A stretch of DNA of 64,000 nucleotides from Mitsuaria chitosanitabida ATCC BAA-476 = NBRC 102408 (GTDB taxonomy: Bacteria; Pseudomonadota; Gammaproteobacteria; Burkholderiales; Burkholderiaceae_C), in the NCBI RefSeq assembly GCF_001598255.1, contig NZ_BCYP01000013.1, positions 1 to 64,000 of the forward strand, given 5' to 3'. The translations under genes were made by a program, and so were the position numbers. The first letter of the stretch is position 1. Every line of letters begins with the position of its first letter. A model generated the notes under the pieces. It searched no databases and was not told the DNA's origin. It was given only the letters and a program-made list of their open reading frames with translations. Shown here piece by piece: positions 23,984 to 32,485 of this stretch.

Positions 23984-25519
23984 TCAGCGCGAGGCCGGCG
24001 CGCTCGGCGCCTGCGCCGCTCGGGGGAAGGCGGCCGTCGGACCGGCCGAGCCCGCGGCGGTCACGCGCCAGATGACGTTGCCGACGTCGTCCGCCACCAG
24101 CAGCGCGCCGGCGCGGTCCACCGCCACGCCGACCGGACGGCCCATGGCCTCGCCCTTGGCGTTGAGGAAGCCGGTCAGCACGTCGATGGGCATGCCGCTG
24201 GGCTTGGCGCCGACGAAGGGCACGAAGATGACCTTGTAGCCCGCCGGCACCTGCCGATTCCACGAGCCGTGCTGGCCCACGAACATGCCGTGCGCGAAGG
24301 CCTGCGTCAGCCGGTTGCCGTCCGCCGAGGCCAGTCCCAGCGAGGCCGTGTGCGCGCCCACCGCGTAGTCGGGCACCAGGGCGCGGTCCACCAGCTCCGG
24401 CCGCTGCGGCTTGACGCGGTCGTCGACGTGACGGCCGTACCAGCTGTAGGGCCAGCCGTAGAAGCCACCGTCCTGCACCGAGGTGATGTAGTCCGGCACC
24501 AGGTCGTCGCCCAGTTCGTCACGCTCGTTGACCGAGACCCACAGCGCCTGGCTCGTCGGCTCCCAGGCCAGGCCGACCGGATTGCGCAGGCCCGAGGCCA
24601 GCACCCGCGTCGCACCCGTCTTGATGTCGATCTCCAGGATGCCGGCGCGGTGCTGCTCGTTCTGCAGGCCGTTCTCGCCCACGTTGCTGTTGGAGCCGAT
24701 GCCCGCGTAGAGCCGGGTGCCGTCGGCGCTGGCGATCAGGCTCTTGGTCCAGTGATGGTTGATGGAGCCCGCCGGCAGGTCGGCCAGCTTGGTCGGCGGA
24801 CCGGCCAGACGGGTCTGGCCGTCGGCATAGGGGAAGCGCATCACCGCGTCGGTGTTGGCCACGTAGAAGCTCGGGCCCACCAGCGCCATGCCGAAGGGCG
24901 AGTTCAACCCCTCGGCGAAGACGAAGCGTTGATCGGCGATGCCGTCGCCGTTGGTGTCGCGCAGCAGCGTGATGCGGTTGGCGCTCTTGGCGGTGGCGCC
25001 GGCCTTCTTCTGGAACTGCTTGGTGATCCAGGCCTTGGGGCCCTTGCCGTCGTCGGGGCGCACCGGCGCGTTGGTCTCGGCGACCAGCACGTCGCCGTTG
25101 GGCAGCACGTAGACCCAGCGGGGGTGATCGAGCTTGTCGGCGAAGCGCGTCACCGCCAGCCCGGTCGCCGGCTGCGGCTGCACGCCGACCGGCCAGCCCA
25201 CCGCCTTGGCGACATTGATCGTGGGCACGAGGCGCTTGTCGGGCTCGGGGAGCGTCGGGTTGGGACCGTAGCCGGGCGGGGTCGCGGGCTGGGCCTCGAG
25301 CGCGCGCACCGTCGAGACGCCAGTCGCCGCGAGGGCCACCAGCGCCGCGACCGCCAGCAGCGCCCGTGTCGGCCGGGCCGCGCGAGTCGAGCCGACGGAC
25401 GAAGCGGACGAGGCGGACGAGGCGGACGAGGCGGACGAGGCGGCAGCGGGAGTCGACGCGGACGAGGTGGGAGCGGCAGGCGAGTGAGACAAGGCGGATG
25501 GGGTGGGCTTGTTGTTCAT
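23984..25519 (-). CDS. PQQ-dependent sugar (sorbosone-type) dehydrogenase
   Basis: This 511-residue protein is a six-bladed beta-propeller of the soluble PQQ sugar dehydrogenase/L-sorbosone dehydrogenase family. Visible propeller segments include DHPRWVYVLPNGDVLVAET, LNSPFGMALVG, GLRNPVGLAWEP, SVNERDELGDDLVPDY, GFYGWPYSWYG and GQHGSWNR. The N-terminus has an Ala/Ser-rich lead, then a membrane helix at ~52-70 (LLAVAALVALAATGV), so the enzyme is probably periplasmic and anchored. It would oxidise aldoses and pass electrons to the respiratory chain. No PQQ biosynthesis genes are present. The divergent neighbour is a PQQ receptor homologue, which argues for PQQ as the cofactor. Codons ~27-38 are built from a 9-base tandem repeat. 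Confidence 0.9.
   Translation of the reverse strand: MNNKPTPSALSHSPAAPTSSASTPAAASSASSASSASSASSVGSTRAARPTRALLAVAALVALAATGVSTVRALEAQPATPPGYGPNPTLPEPDKRLVPTINVAKAVGWPVGVQPQPATGLAVTRFADKLDHPRWVYVLPNGDVLVAETNAPVRPDDGKGPKAWITKQFQKKAGATAKSANRITLLRDTNGDGIADQRFVFAEGLNSPFGMALVGPSFYVANTDAVMRFPYADGQTRLAGPPTKLADLPAGSINHHWTKSLIASADGTRLYAGIGSNSNVGENGLQNEQHRAGILEIDIKTGATRVLASGLRNPVGLAWEPTSQALWVSVNERDELGDDLVPDYITSVQDGGFYGWPYSWYGRHVDDRVKPQRPELVDRALVPDYAVGAHTASLGLASADGNRLTQAFAHGMFVGQHGSWNRQVPAGYKVIFVPFVGAKPSGMPIDVLTGFLNAKGEAMGRPVGVAVDRAGALLVADDVGNVIWRVTAAGSAGPTAAFPRAAQAPSAPASR
25404..25439. repeat. In-frame 9-base tandem repeat (GCGGACGAG)
   Basis: Four perfect copies of GCGGACGAG, flanked by diverged copies, lie inside the N-terminal Ser/Ala linker of the PQQ dehydrogenase and encode SSA-type triplets. 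Copy changes would lengthen the linker before the membrane helix by three residues without a frameshift. Confidence 0.88.
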
Positions 25520-25568
25520 GGGCGTCTCCGTCGAGGGGCGCGCCGAAGCGGGCGCCAGAGGCGGGAAC

Positions 25569-25584
25569 AGCAAGCGGGATGCCC
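25569..25584 (-). promoter_or_regulatory. Sigma-54 promoter of PQQ dehydrogenase
   Basis: On the minus strand, GGGCATC-CCGC-TTGCT has GG (25582-25583) and GC (25570-25571) and the consensus final T. The inferred start near 25558 leaves a 39-base leader. Confidence 0.74.
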
Positions 25585-25608
25585 GCGCGATGCGATATGG
25601 TCCGCGAC

Positions 25609-25624
25609 CGGCATTCCGTTTGCC
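25609..25624 (+). promoter_or_regulatory. Sigma-54 promoter of the PQQ receptor gene
   Basis: CGGCATT-CCGT-TTGCC has GG 25610-25611 and GC 25622-25623. The inferred start near 25635 precedes GGGAGGA (25663-25669) and the ATG at 25673. It is divergent from the 25569-25584 site, with 24 bases between. Confidence 0.74.
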
Positions 25625-25672
25625 ATGAGGCCCGCGGGCGCGATCGACGCCATCCATGCATCGGGAGGATCA

Positions 25673-27973
25673 ATGAAGGGATCACAGGGCCGCAGCGGCC
25701 TGCGCGCGGTCGCGGCCGCCTGGCTGTGCGCCGCCGGCACGGGCGCCATCGCGGCGACGGGCGAGGCGTCGGTGCCGTCCCAAGGCCCGCCTTCGGAGGT
25801 GGCGCCCACGGCGGCGCGGGGCCAGCCTGTGGTGATCGCGAACCGGCGGCAGGCGGACTCGCCGTCGGCCACGCCGCCGGACACGCCGCCGCACACGCTG
25901 TCAGGAACGTTGCCGGCCGTGGTGGTCTCGGGCAGCGTGGCCGGGCGGCGGCTCGACGACGCCCCTTACGCGGCGTCCGTGATCGACGCGGACACCCTGC
26001 GCGGGGCCGGTCCGCGCATCAACCTGTCGGAAGCGCTGAACCGCGTCCCCGGCCTCACCGCCAACAACCGTCAGAACTACGCGCAGGATCTGCAGCTGTC
26101 GACGCGCGGCTTCGGCGCGCGGGCGCCGTTCGGCGTGCGCGGGCTGCGGCTCTACACGGACGGCATTCCCGCCACCATGCCGGACGGCCAGGGTCAGGTC
26201 ACGCACATGGACCTGGCCTCCGCCGCGCGGATCGAGGTCCTGCGCGGGCCGTTCTCGGCGCTCTACGGCAACAGCTCGGGCGGCGTGATCGCGATGGTCA
26301 GCGCGCCGGTGCGCGAGCGCTTCGCGGCGGTGGACCTCGACGCGGGCAGCGCGGGGCTGCGTCAGACGCGCCTGAGCATCGGCTCGCCGCTCGGCGGCGG
26401 CTGGGAAGCGCAGGCGGGCGTCTCGCATCTGGCGTTGGACGGCTTCCGTCCGCACAGCGCCGCGCGTCGCGCCTTGGCCAACGGCCGGCTCGCCTGGGCC
26501 GGCGAGCGCGATCAGGTGCTCGTGCTGATGAACAGCATCGACCAGCGCGCGCAGGATCCGCTCGGCCTGACCGCCGCGCAGCTCGCCGCGAACCCGGACC
26601 AGACCGCTGCTCAGGCCGAGCAGTTCGACACCCGCAAGAACGCGCGGCAGACGCAGCTCGGCGCGCGTTGGTCGCATCGCTTCGACGAGGCCGGCCCGCT
26701 GTCGGACACCGCGATCACCGCCTATGCCGGCCGGCGCGCGGTCACGCAGTGGCAGTCGATCACCGTCGCCGCGCAAACCCCGGTGGGCAGCGGAGGCGGC
26801 GTGGTGGACTTCCATCGGCGCTACGACGGCGTCGACGCCCGCGCGATCTGGCGGCTCGGCGAGGCGACGCTCGCGACGGGCGTGAACCTCGAGCGGCAAC
26901 GGGACGATCGGCAGGGCCATGAGAACTTCATCGGCAGTGGCGCGGCTCAACGCCTCGGCGTGACGGGCGCGCTGCGCCGCGACGAGGACAACGAGGCCGT
27001 CACTCGCGAGGCCTACGCACAGCTGGAGGCGCCGATCACCGAGACGCTCAGCGCGAGCGCCGGTGTGCGGGCCGGGCGGGTCACGCTGTCCGCGCAGGAC
27101 CGCTTCCTGTCGAATGGCGACGACTCCGGCGCCGCGCGCTACCGCTATGCCACGCCCGCGCTGGGGCTGGGCTGGAAGGCCGCGCCCGGCTGGCTGCTGC
27201 ATGCCGCCGTCGGCCGGGGATTCGAATCGCCGACGCTCAACGAGCTCGCCTACCGGGCGGACGGGCAGGGCGGTTTCAATGCGGCGCTCAAGCCGCAGAA
27301 GAGCACGCAGCAGGAGCTCGGCCTCAAGTGGCGCGGCGGGCGAGGCGCCGGCGATGGGGCGATCGAACTCGATGCCACCGTCTTCCACATCGACACCCGT
27401 GACGAGATCGGCGTGCTGACCAACAGCGGCGGCCGCTCCAGTTTCCAGAACGTCGGGCGCACGCGGCGCGGCGGGATCGAGCTGGCCGGGGCCTGGGCCT
27501 TCGCACCGCGCTGGCGGACGCAGGTGGCGCTGGGCACGCTGAAGGCGAGCTACCGCGACGGTTTCCTGACCTGCACCGCCACGCCATGCGCGGCGGCCAG
27601 CGTCTCGGTGCCCGCGGGGAACCGCATCGCCGGCACCCACGCGGGCAGCGCCTACGCGGAGCTCGCCTGGCGGCCCGACGAGGTGGCGCGGCATGGGGAG
27701 CTCGCCGTCGAATGGCGCGGCGTGAAGCGCACGGCGGTCAACGACCTCAACAGCGAGTGGGCGGCCGGCTACGGCGTGCTGAACCTGCGGGCGCGGCATG
27801 CCTGGCGCTTCGGCGCGATGCGCGCCGAGCTGAGCGCTCGCTTCGACAACGTCGCGGACCGCCGCTATGCGGGCAGCGTCATCGTCAACGATGGCAACGG
27901 GCGCTTCTACGAGCCGGCGCCAGGCCGGTCGTTCTGGCTGGGGTTGTCGCTGCGGGCCGCGGACGGCGGCTGA
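25673..27973 (+). CDS. pqqU: TonB-dependent PQQ receptor (PqqU/YncD homologue)
   Basis: This 766-residue outer-membrane receptor has a signal peptide at residues 1-28 and a Pro/Ala linker. The plug domain (~80-200) includes PRINLSEALNRVPG, NRQNYAQDLQLSTRGFG and YTDGIPATMPDGQGQ. A 22-stranded barrel follows, with GRGFESPTLNELAYRADGQ and the C-terminal block AGSVIVNDGNGRFYEPAPGRSF. From memory these blocks match E. coli YncD almost word for word; YncD has been identified as the TonB-dependent PQQ importer PqqU. The start ATG at 25673 has GGGAGGA. Its position opposite a PQQ-dependent dehydrogenase supports PQQ as ligand. The terminal residue is Gly rather than the usual Phe/Trp. Confidence 0.9.
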   Translation: MKGSQGRSGLRAVAAAWLCAAGTGAIAATGEASVPSQGPPSEVAPTAARGQPVVIANRRQADSPSATPPDTPPHTLSGTLPAVVVSGSVAGRRLDDAPYAASVIDADTLRGAGPRINLSEALNRVPGLTANNRQNYAQDLQLSTRGFGARAPFGVRGLRLYTDGIPATMPDGQGQVTHMDLASAARIEVLRGPFSALYGNSSGGVIAMVSAPVRERFAAVDLDAGSAGLRQTRLSIGSPLGGGWEAQAGVSHLALDGFRPHSAARRALANGRLAWAGERDQVLVLMNSIDQRAQDPLGLTAAQLAANPDQTAAQAEQFDTRKNARQTQLGARWSHRFDEAGPLSDTAITAYAGRRAVTQWQSITVAAQTPVGSGGGVVDFHRRYDGVDARAIWRLGEATLATGVNLERQRDDRQGHENFIGSGAAQRLGVTGALRRDEDNEAVTREAYAQLEAPITETLSASAGVRAGRVTLSAQDRFLSNGDDSGAARYRYATPALGLGWKAAPGWLLHAAVGRGFESPTLNELAYRADGQGGFNAALKPQKSTQQELGLKWRGGRGAGDGAIELDATVFHIDTRDEIGVLTNSGGRSSFQNVGRTRRGGIELAGAWAFAPRWRTQVALGTLKASYRDGFLTCTATPCAAASVSVPAGNRIAGTHAGSAYAELAWRPDEVARHGELAVEWRGVKRTAVNDLNSEWAAGYGVLNLRARHAWRFGAMRAELSARFDNVADRRYAGSVIVNDGNGRFYEPAPGRSFWLGLSLRAADGG

Positions 27974-27989
27974 GGCCTGACGGGACGGC

Positions 27990-30005
27990 TCAGGACGCCG
28001 GCGTGGTCGCGACCTGTTCGACCAGGCGCATCAGCAGTTGCGGCCTCAGCGGCTTGGCCAGGTGGGCGTCGAAGCCGGCCTGCAAGGCCTGCTGCCGGTC
28101 GATGTCGCGCGAGAACGCGGTCAGCGCGATCGCCGGCAGGTGCTCGCCGGGCGCCTCCAGCGCGCGGATGTCGCGGATCAGCTCGTAGCCGTCGCGGCCC
28201 GGCATGCCGATGTCGCTGACCAGCAGGTCGAAGACCTTGCCGGCCAGCGCCAGCAGCGCTTCGTCGGCGCTGGTGACCGTGGTCACCTGCACCCCGCGCT
28301 CGGCCAGGATCAGCTTGAGCATCGCGCCCGCGTCGGCGTCGTCGTCGACGACCAGCACGCGCATCCCGCCCAGCGCGACCGGCGCGCCGCCCTCGTCGCC
28401 CAGCGCCCCGAAGGCGCTCACGCCGCCGGGGCCCGTGTCCCCGTCGACCAGCGCCGGCGCCTGCTCCGCGCCCGGCAGCCAGAAGCTGATCGCGGTGCCG
28501 CGGCCCGGGCCGTCGCTGCGCACGTCGACCCAGCCGCCATGCGCCTCCACCAGGCTCTTGACGATGGCCAGGCCCAGGCCCAGGCCGCCGTGCTGCCGGT
28601 TGCTGGTCGCGTCGCTCTGCGTGAAGCGGTCGAAGATGTGGGGCAGGAACTCGGGCGCGATGCCCTGGCCCTCGTCGCGGACCTCCACCGAGGCGCCGCC
28701 ATCGTGCGCCCGCAGCGAGAGCGTGATCGTGCTCCCGCGCGGCGAGAACTTGGCCGCGTTGCCCACCAGGTTCCAGATCACCTGCTGCAGCCGGCCGCCG
28801 TCGGCCAGCAGCGCCACTTCCTCGTCGCGCAGGTCCAGCTCCAGCCGATGGCCGCTATCGGCCAGCGTGTGCTGCAGCGCCGCCGCCGCCGCGCGCGCGA
28901 CCGAGCCGGCCTCCACGCGCTCGCGGGTCAGCGGCAGCTTGCCCACGTTGAGCCGCGACATGTCCAGGATGTCCGCGATCATCCGTGCCTGGATGGAGAC
29001 GTTGCGGTCGATCGCGGTCAGGCCCTTGTGGAGCAGATCCGGCGGGCTGTGCCGCTGCAGCACATGGGTCCAGCCCATGATCGCGTTGAGCGGCGTGCGC
29101 AGCTCGTGGGACAGCACGGCGATCAGGTCGTCCTTCATCCGCGACAGGCGCTCGGCCTCGCCGCGCGCGCTGCGCTCGCGGTCCAGCAGCTCCTGGCGCT
29201 GGCGCGCGATCACGAGCCGCTGGGACACGTCGACCGCGGTGGCCATGCACAGGCCGGGCTCGATCGGCGTCGAGGCGGTCCACTCGACCTGCACGGGACC
29301 GGGCACCTCCGTGTCACCGTCGCCGCGAGGCGGTGGCAGCAACGGGAACTGCGCGCGCAAGCCGTCATGCCCCAGCGCCGCGATGAAGGCCAGGGCGTCC
29401 GGCCGGTGGGCCTCCGCCACGAAGTCGGTCAGCGGCCGGCCCAGCACCTCGTGCTCCTCCCGGCCCAGCAGCGCGAGCATCGCCGGGTTGGCCTCCAGCA
29501 CGGCGCCGCCGCCGGCGCGCAGCAGGCAGATGCCGTTCGGCGCCAGCGCGTAGACGGCACGGAACTTGGCCTCGCTGCGACGCATCGCGTCCTCGGCGGC
29601 GCGCGTGCGCACCAGCGCCTGGATGGTGGAGACCAGCACCGCCGGCTCGACCGGGTGTGTCAGGTAGGCGTCGGCGCCGGCGTCCAGGCCGCGCACCTTG
29701 TCCTCGTCGGTCAGGTAGGCGGCGGTCAGGTGGATCACCGGCAGCCGGAAGGTGTTGGGTCGCTCGCGCAGGCGGCGGCACAGCTCGAAGCCGTCGATGT
29801 CGGGCAGGTGGATGTCCAGCACCACGGCGGACAGCGCGTCGTCCGCGATCGCGAGCGCCTCGGCGCCGGTGCTGGCCTCCAGCGTCGGGAAACCGGCCGC
29901 GTTGAGCAGCCGCACCGTCGTGTAGCGGCCGACGGGGTCGTCGTTGACCACCAGCAGCCGGTGCCGGGACCGGTCGATCAGCCGCGCCGCCTTCGCCTCG
30001 CTCAT
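27990..30005 (-). CDS. Hybrid histidine kinase (REC-PAS-HisKA-HATPase-REC)
   Basis: This 671-residue soluble kinase has an N-terminal receiver with Asp64 (VVLDIHLPD), a PAS domain (~140-265), a short coiled coil, HisKA with His300 (LSHELRTPLN), and HATPase with N-box NLVGNAAKF, DEGQGI and GLGLGLAIV. A C-terminal receiver has Asp598 (VSDIGMPG). It has no membrane segment. It is the last gene of the stressosome operon and overlaps the upstream kinase by ATGA. Two receivers flanking the kinase suggest a relay that integrates its own phosphorylation with that of the partner kinase. No output DNA-binding domain is present in either. Confidence 0.93.
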   Translation of the reverse strand: MSEAKAARLIDRSRHRLLVVNDDPVGRYTTVRLLNAAGFPTLEASTGAEALAIADDALSAVVLDIHLPDIDGFELCRRLRERPNTFRLPVIHLTAAYLTDEDKVRGLDAGADAYLTHPVEPAVLVSTIQALVRTRAAEDAMRRSEAKFRAVYALAPNGICLLRAGGGAVLEANPAMLALLGREEHEVLGRPLTDFVAEAHRPDALAFIAALGHDGLRAQFPLLPPPRGDGDTEVPGPVQVEWTASTPIEPGLCMATAVDVSQRLVIARQRQELLDRERSARGEAERLSRMKDDLIAVLSHELRTPLNAIMGWTHVLQRHSPPDLLHKGLTAIDRNVSIQARMIADILDMSRLNVGKLPLTRERVEAGSVARAAAAALQHTLADSGHRLELDLRDEEVALLADGGRLQQVIWNLVGNAAKFSPRGSTITLSLRAHDGGASVEVRDEGQGIAPEFLPHIFDRFTQSDATSNRQHGGLGLGLAIVKSLVEAHGGWVDVRSDGPGRGTAISFWLPGAEQAPALVDGDTGPGGVSAFGALGDEGGAPVALGGMRVLVVDDDADAGAMLKLILAERGVQVTTVTSADEALLALAGKVFDLLVSDIGMPGRDGYELIRDIRALEAPGEHLPAIALTAFSRDIDRQQALQAGFDAHLAKPLRPQLLMRLVEQVATTPAS

Positions 30006-30961
30006 GCCCCGGTCCCCGCGCCGGTGAGCCGCTCGCCGGCGGCGTCCGCCGTGCCGTCCGCGCGGGCCTCGGGCAGGCGCAGCGGCAGCGTCACCGAGAA
30101 CACCGAGCCCACGCCCGGCTCGCTCGTCAGGTCGACGCGGCCGCCCAGCAGCTCGGCCAGGCGCTTGCTCAGCGACAGGCCCAGGCCGGTGCCGCGCAGC
30201 CGCTTCTGGATGGGCGAGCCGATCTGGGTGAAGTCCTGGAAGATGGCCGCGTGGAACTCGGGGGCGATCCCGATGCCGGTGTCGGCGACGGCGAAGGTGA
30301 CCTGTTCCTCGCCGGTGTCGGAGCGGCCCGGCGTAGCGCTGACACGCACTTCGCCGCGGGCGGTGAACTTCAGCGCGTTGGAGACGAAGTTGCGCAGGAT
30401 CTGCGACAGCTTGGCGTCGTCCGAGAAGACCTGGCCGATGCCCTGGGGCTCCTCGAAGATCAGCTGCACCTCGGGGTTCACCAGCACCGGCTTGAACATG
30501 CCGCGCAGCGCGGCGAAGAGGTCGACCAGCTCGAACCAGGCCGGGGAGACGTCGATGCGACCCGCCTCGACCTTGGCCAGGTCCAGCAGGTCGTTGACCA
30601 TGTCGGCGAATTCCTCCGAGGTCCGCCGGATGAAGTTGATCTGCTTCTCCTGCTCCTCGGTCAGCGGGCCGTCGACATGGTCCAGCAGCAGCCGCGTCAG
30701 GCTGCGGATGGAGGCGATCGGCGTGCGGAACTCGTGGCTCATGTAGGCCAGGAAACGGCTCTTGAGCTCGGTGGCCTGGCGCAACTGCTGGGCCTGGGTG
30801 TCGAGCTCGGCATACAGCGCGAGCACGCCGCGGTTGGTCTCGTCGAGCTCTTCCTGCATCGCGGCGATCTGGGCGCGCGCGTTGTCCAGCGCCGCGCGCA
30901 GCGCGGTCGGGCTGTCGGCCTCGGAGGGGCCGCCCACGAGGGCGGCGGATGGGTCGCTCAT
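30002..30961 (-). CDS. Soluble sensor histidine kinase of the stressosome operon
   Basis: This 319-residue kinase has an N-terminal coiled coil (residues 20-70, DNARAQIAAMQEELDETN), HisKA with His76 (MSHEFRTPIASI), and HATPase with NFVSNALKFT, DTGIGIAPEF and GTGLGLSLSKRL. It has no sensor or membrane domain, so input must arrive by protein contact, most plausibly from the RsbT or RsbX-like products encoded immediately upstream. It overlaps both neighbours by ATGA. Stressosome loci in Gram-negative bacteria such as Vibrio also carry a downstream histidine kinase, so this placement has precedent. Confidence 0.93.
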   Translation of the reverse strand: MSDPSAALVGGPSEADSPTALRAALDNARAQIAAMQEELDETNRGVLALYAELDTQAQQLRQATELKSRFLAYMSHEFRTPIASIRSLTRLLLDHVDGPLTEEQEKQINFIRRTSEEFADMVNDLLDLAKVEAGRIDVSPAWFELVDLFAALRGMFKPVLVNPEVQLIFEEPQGIGQVFSDDAKLSQILRNFVSNALKFTARGEVRVSATPGRSDTGEEQVTFAVADTGIGIAPEFHAAIFQDFTQIGSPIQKRLRGTGLGLSLSKRLAELLGGRVDLTSEPGVGSVFSVTLPLRLPEARADGTADAAGERLTGAGTGA

Positions 30962-32070
30962 GGTTCTCCCTCGATGACTGGCGGGCCGGCCGTCGCGTCG
31001 TCACGCGCCGTGCCCGTCGATGCCCCGCGGCGCACGACCACGACGCAGGCGTCGTCGCGTCCGCGCAGGTGGTCCCGCAGCACCCAGGCGGCGATCACCG
31101 AGGGCCCGGCCTGGATCAGGCCGGGCGTGGCCTCCAGCGACCAGCGGCTGACGATGCCGTCGGAATGCAGGACCAGCACCGCATGGGGCGGCCAATCGTA
31201 GACCACCTCCTGCAAGCGCCGTACCTGCAGACCCAGCGTGCCGTGCTGCGACAGCAGCGTGCGATCCGACACGCCCGAGATCAGGCGACCGACGATGTTG
31301 CCCGCGCCGGCGAAGCGCAGCGACGACTGACCTTCCTCCAGCGCGAGGGCGGCCCCGGCGGCGCCCCGGGTGGCGCGCATGCGCTCGTGAGCGTCTTCCA
31401 GGAAGGCCGCGGGTGAGGCGAGCGTGCGATCCGAGGCCTCGCCCAACAACGCCACGAACCGGTCGGACGCCTCCGCTGCCGCGGCGCCATGGCCCAGTCC
31501 GTCCGCAAGGCCGACGATCCAGCGCGCGCCCTCGCGGCGCAAGCCCCAGCCGTCCCCGCAAATGGTTTCGCCGGGCGCGGCGAGCGAGACGGCGCCGATG
31601 TCGAAAGCGGCGCGACCGGTCACGGGCGGTCCGCCCGCCGGCCACGGAGATCCGGGAATGCGTCCGCGCGGCGAGAAGCTCGCCACGAGCACCGTGCCGC
31701 GTCCGGCGGCCGAATGGCCGTCGAAGCGATCGGCCATGCGCTTGACCGCGCCCAGGCCGGTGCCGGAAGAGCCGCCGGTGCTGAAGCCGTCCTGCAGGCA
31801 GCGCTGCAGGTCCATGCCGCCCCCCTGGTCCAGCGAGATCACGCGCAGCCCGGTCCCGTCGGGCCGGCGCTCCACGCCCATCAGCAGCGCGCTCTGCCGC
31901 CCTGGTCCGACGTGTCGGACCAGGTTGGTGCCGAGCTCGGTCACCGCCAGCGCCACGCGGCCGGCCGCCTCCTCGTGGAAGCCGAGCTCGGCCGTCAGCG
32001 CCTGGGCGGCGCGTCGGGCCTCGCCCACCTGGCTGATGTCGTCGATGGAGAAACGTTGATCGGGGCGCAC
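30958..32070 (-). CDS. RsbT-like ATPase fused to RsbX/SpoIIE-type phosphatase
   Basis: This 370-residue fusion has, at residues ~10-132, an RsbT/RsbW-type GHKL ATPase domain with N-box Asn49 (VTELGTNLVRH), DQGGGM (Asp81) and SSGTGLGAVKR. Residues ~155-350 are a PP2C/SpoIIE phosphatase of RsbX size, with metal-ligand motifs CGDGWG (Asp173) and LADGLGHG (Asp190) and closing HSDGI and DDACVVVV. In Bacillus, RsbX dephosphorylates RsbR and RsbS to reset the stressosome. Here an ATP-binding or kinase-like module is attached, so one protein may carry opposing activities. GTG start at 32070, one base after the rsbT stop. Confidence 0.9.
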   Translation of the reverse strand: MRPDQRFSIDDISQVGEARRAAQALTAELGFHEEAAGRVALAVTELGTNLVRHVGPGRQSALLMGVERRPDGTGLRVISLDQGGGMDLQRCLQDGFSTGGSSGTGLGAVKRMADRFDGHSAAGRGTVLVASFSPRGRIPGSPWPAGGPPVTGRAAFDIGAVSLAAPGETICGDGWGLRREGARWIVGLADGLGHGAAAAEASDRFVALLGEASDRTLASPAAFLEDAHERMRATRGAAGAALALEEGQSSLRFAGAGNIVGRLISGVSDRTLLSQHGTLGLQVRRLQEVVYDWPPHAVLVLHSDGIVSRWSLEATPGLIQAGPSVIAAWVLRDHLRGRDDACVVVVRRGASTGTARDDATAGPPVIEGEP

Positions 32071-32071
32071 G

Positions 32072-32485
32072 TCACTTCCAGCGCGTGATGGTCACGCGCG
32101 TACCTCGGCCCGGGGCCGACTCGATCTCGAAGTCGTTGACCAGGCGCTTGCTGCCCGACAGGCCCATGCCCAGGCCGCCGCCGGAGGTCCAGCCGTCCTT
32201 CATCGCCAGGTCCATGTCCGGGATGCCCGGACCCTCGTCGACGAAGGCCAGGCGCAGGCCCGCGCGCGCGCCTTGCTGCACGATCGACCATTCCATCGCG
32301 CCGCCGCCGCCGTAGACCAGCGTGTTGCGCGAGAGCTCGCTGGCGGCGGTGATCATCTTGGTCTGGTCGACGAGGGAGAACTTGAGCTCCTGCGTCAGCT
32401 TGCGCACCATCTGGCGGGCCAGCACGATGTCAGGCTCGCTGCGCACGGGCAGCGCGCCGGTGGGATCAGGATTCGTCGGCGTCAA
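32072..32485 (-). CDS. rsbT: RsbT switch kinase
   Basis: This 137-residue GHKL-fold Ser/Thr kinase is of the RsbT type: N-box ASELSRNTLVYGGGG (Asn54), ATP-lid motif VDEGPGIPD (Asp83) and G-box SGGGLGMGL at ~102-109. RsbT phosphorylates RsbR and RsbS in the stressosome, then is released to activate a downstream partner. The TTG start at 32485 is supported by AGGAGG 6 bases upstream, inside rsbS, giving a 20-base overlap. The classic target phosphatase RsbU and sigma-B are absent, so another output, probably the kinases downstream, is implied. Confidence 0.93.
   Translation of the reverse strand: MTPTNPDPTGALPVRSEPDIVLARQMVRKLTQELKFSLVDQTKMITAASELSRNTLVYGGGGAMEWSIVQQGARAGLRLAFVDEGPGIPDMDLAMKDGWTSGGGLGMGLSGSKRLVNDFEIESAPGRGTRVTITRWK

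Noticed and set aside
23807-25672. Long N-terminal extension of the TonB receptor frame
   Set aside because: It is antisense to the PQQ dehydrogenase and precedes the true signal peptide. ATG 25673 has a strong ribosome site.
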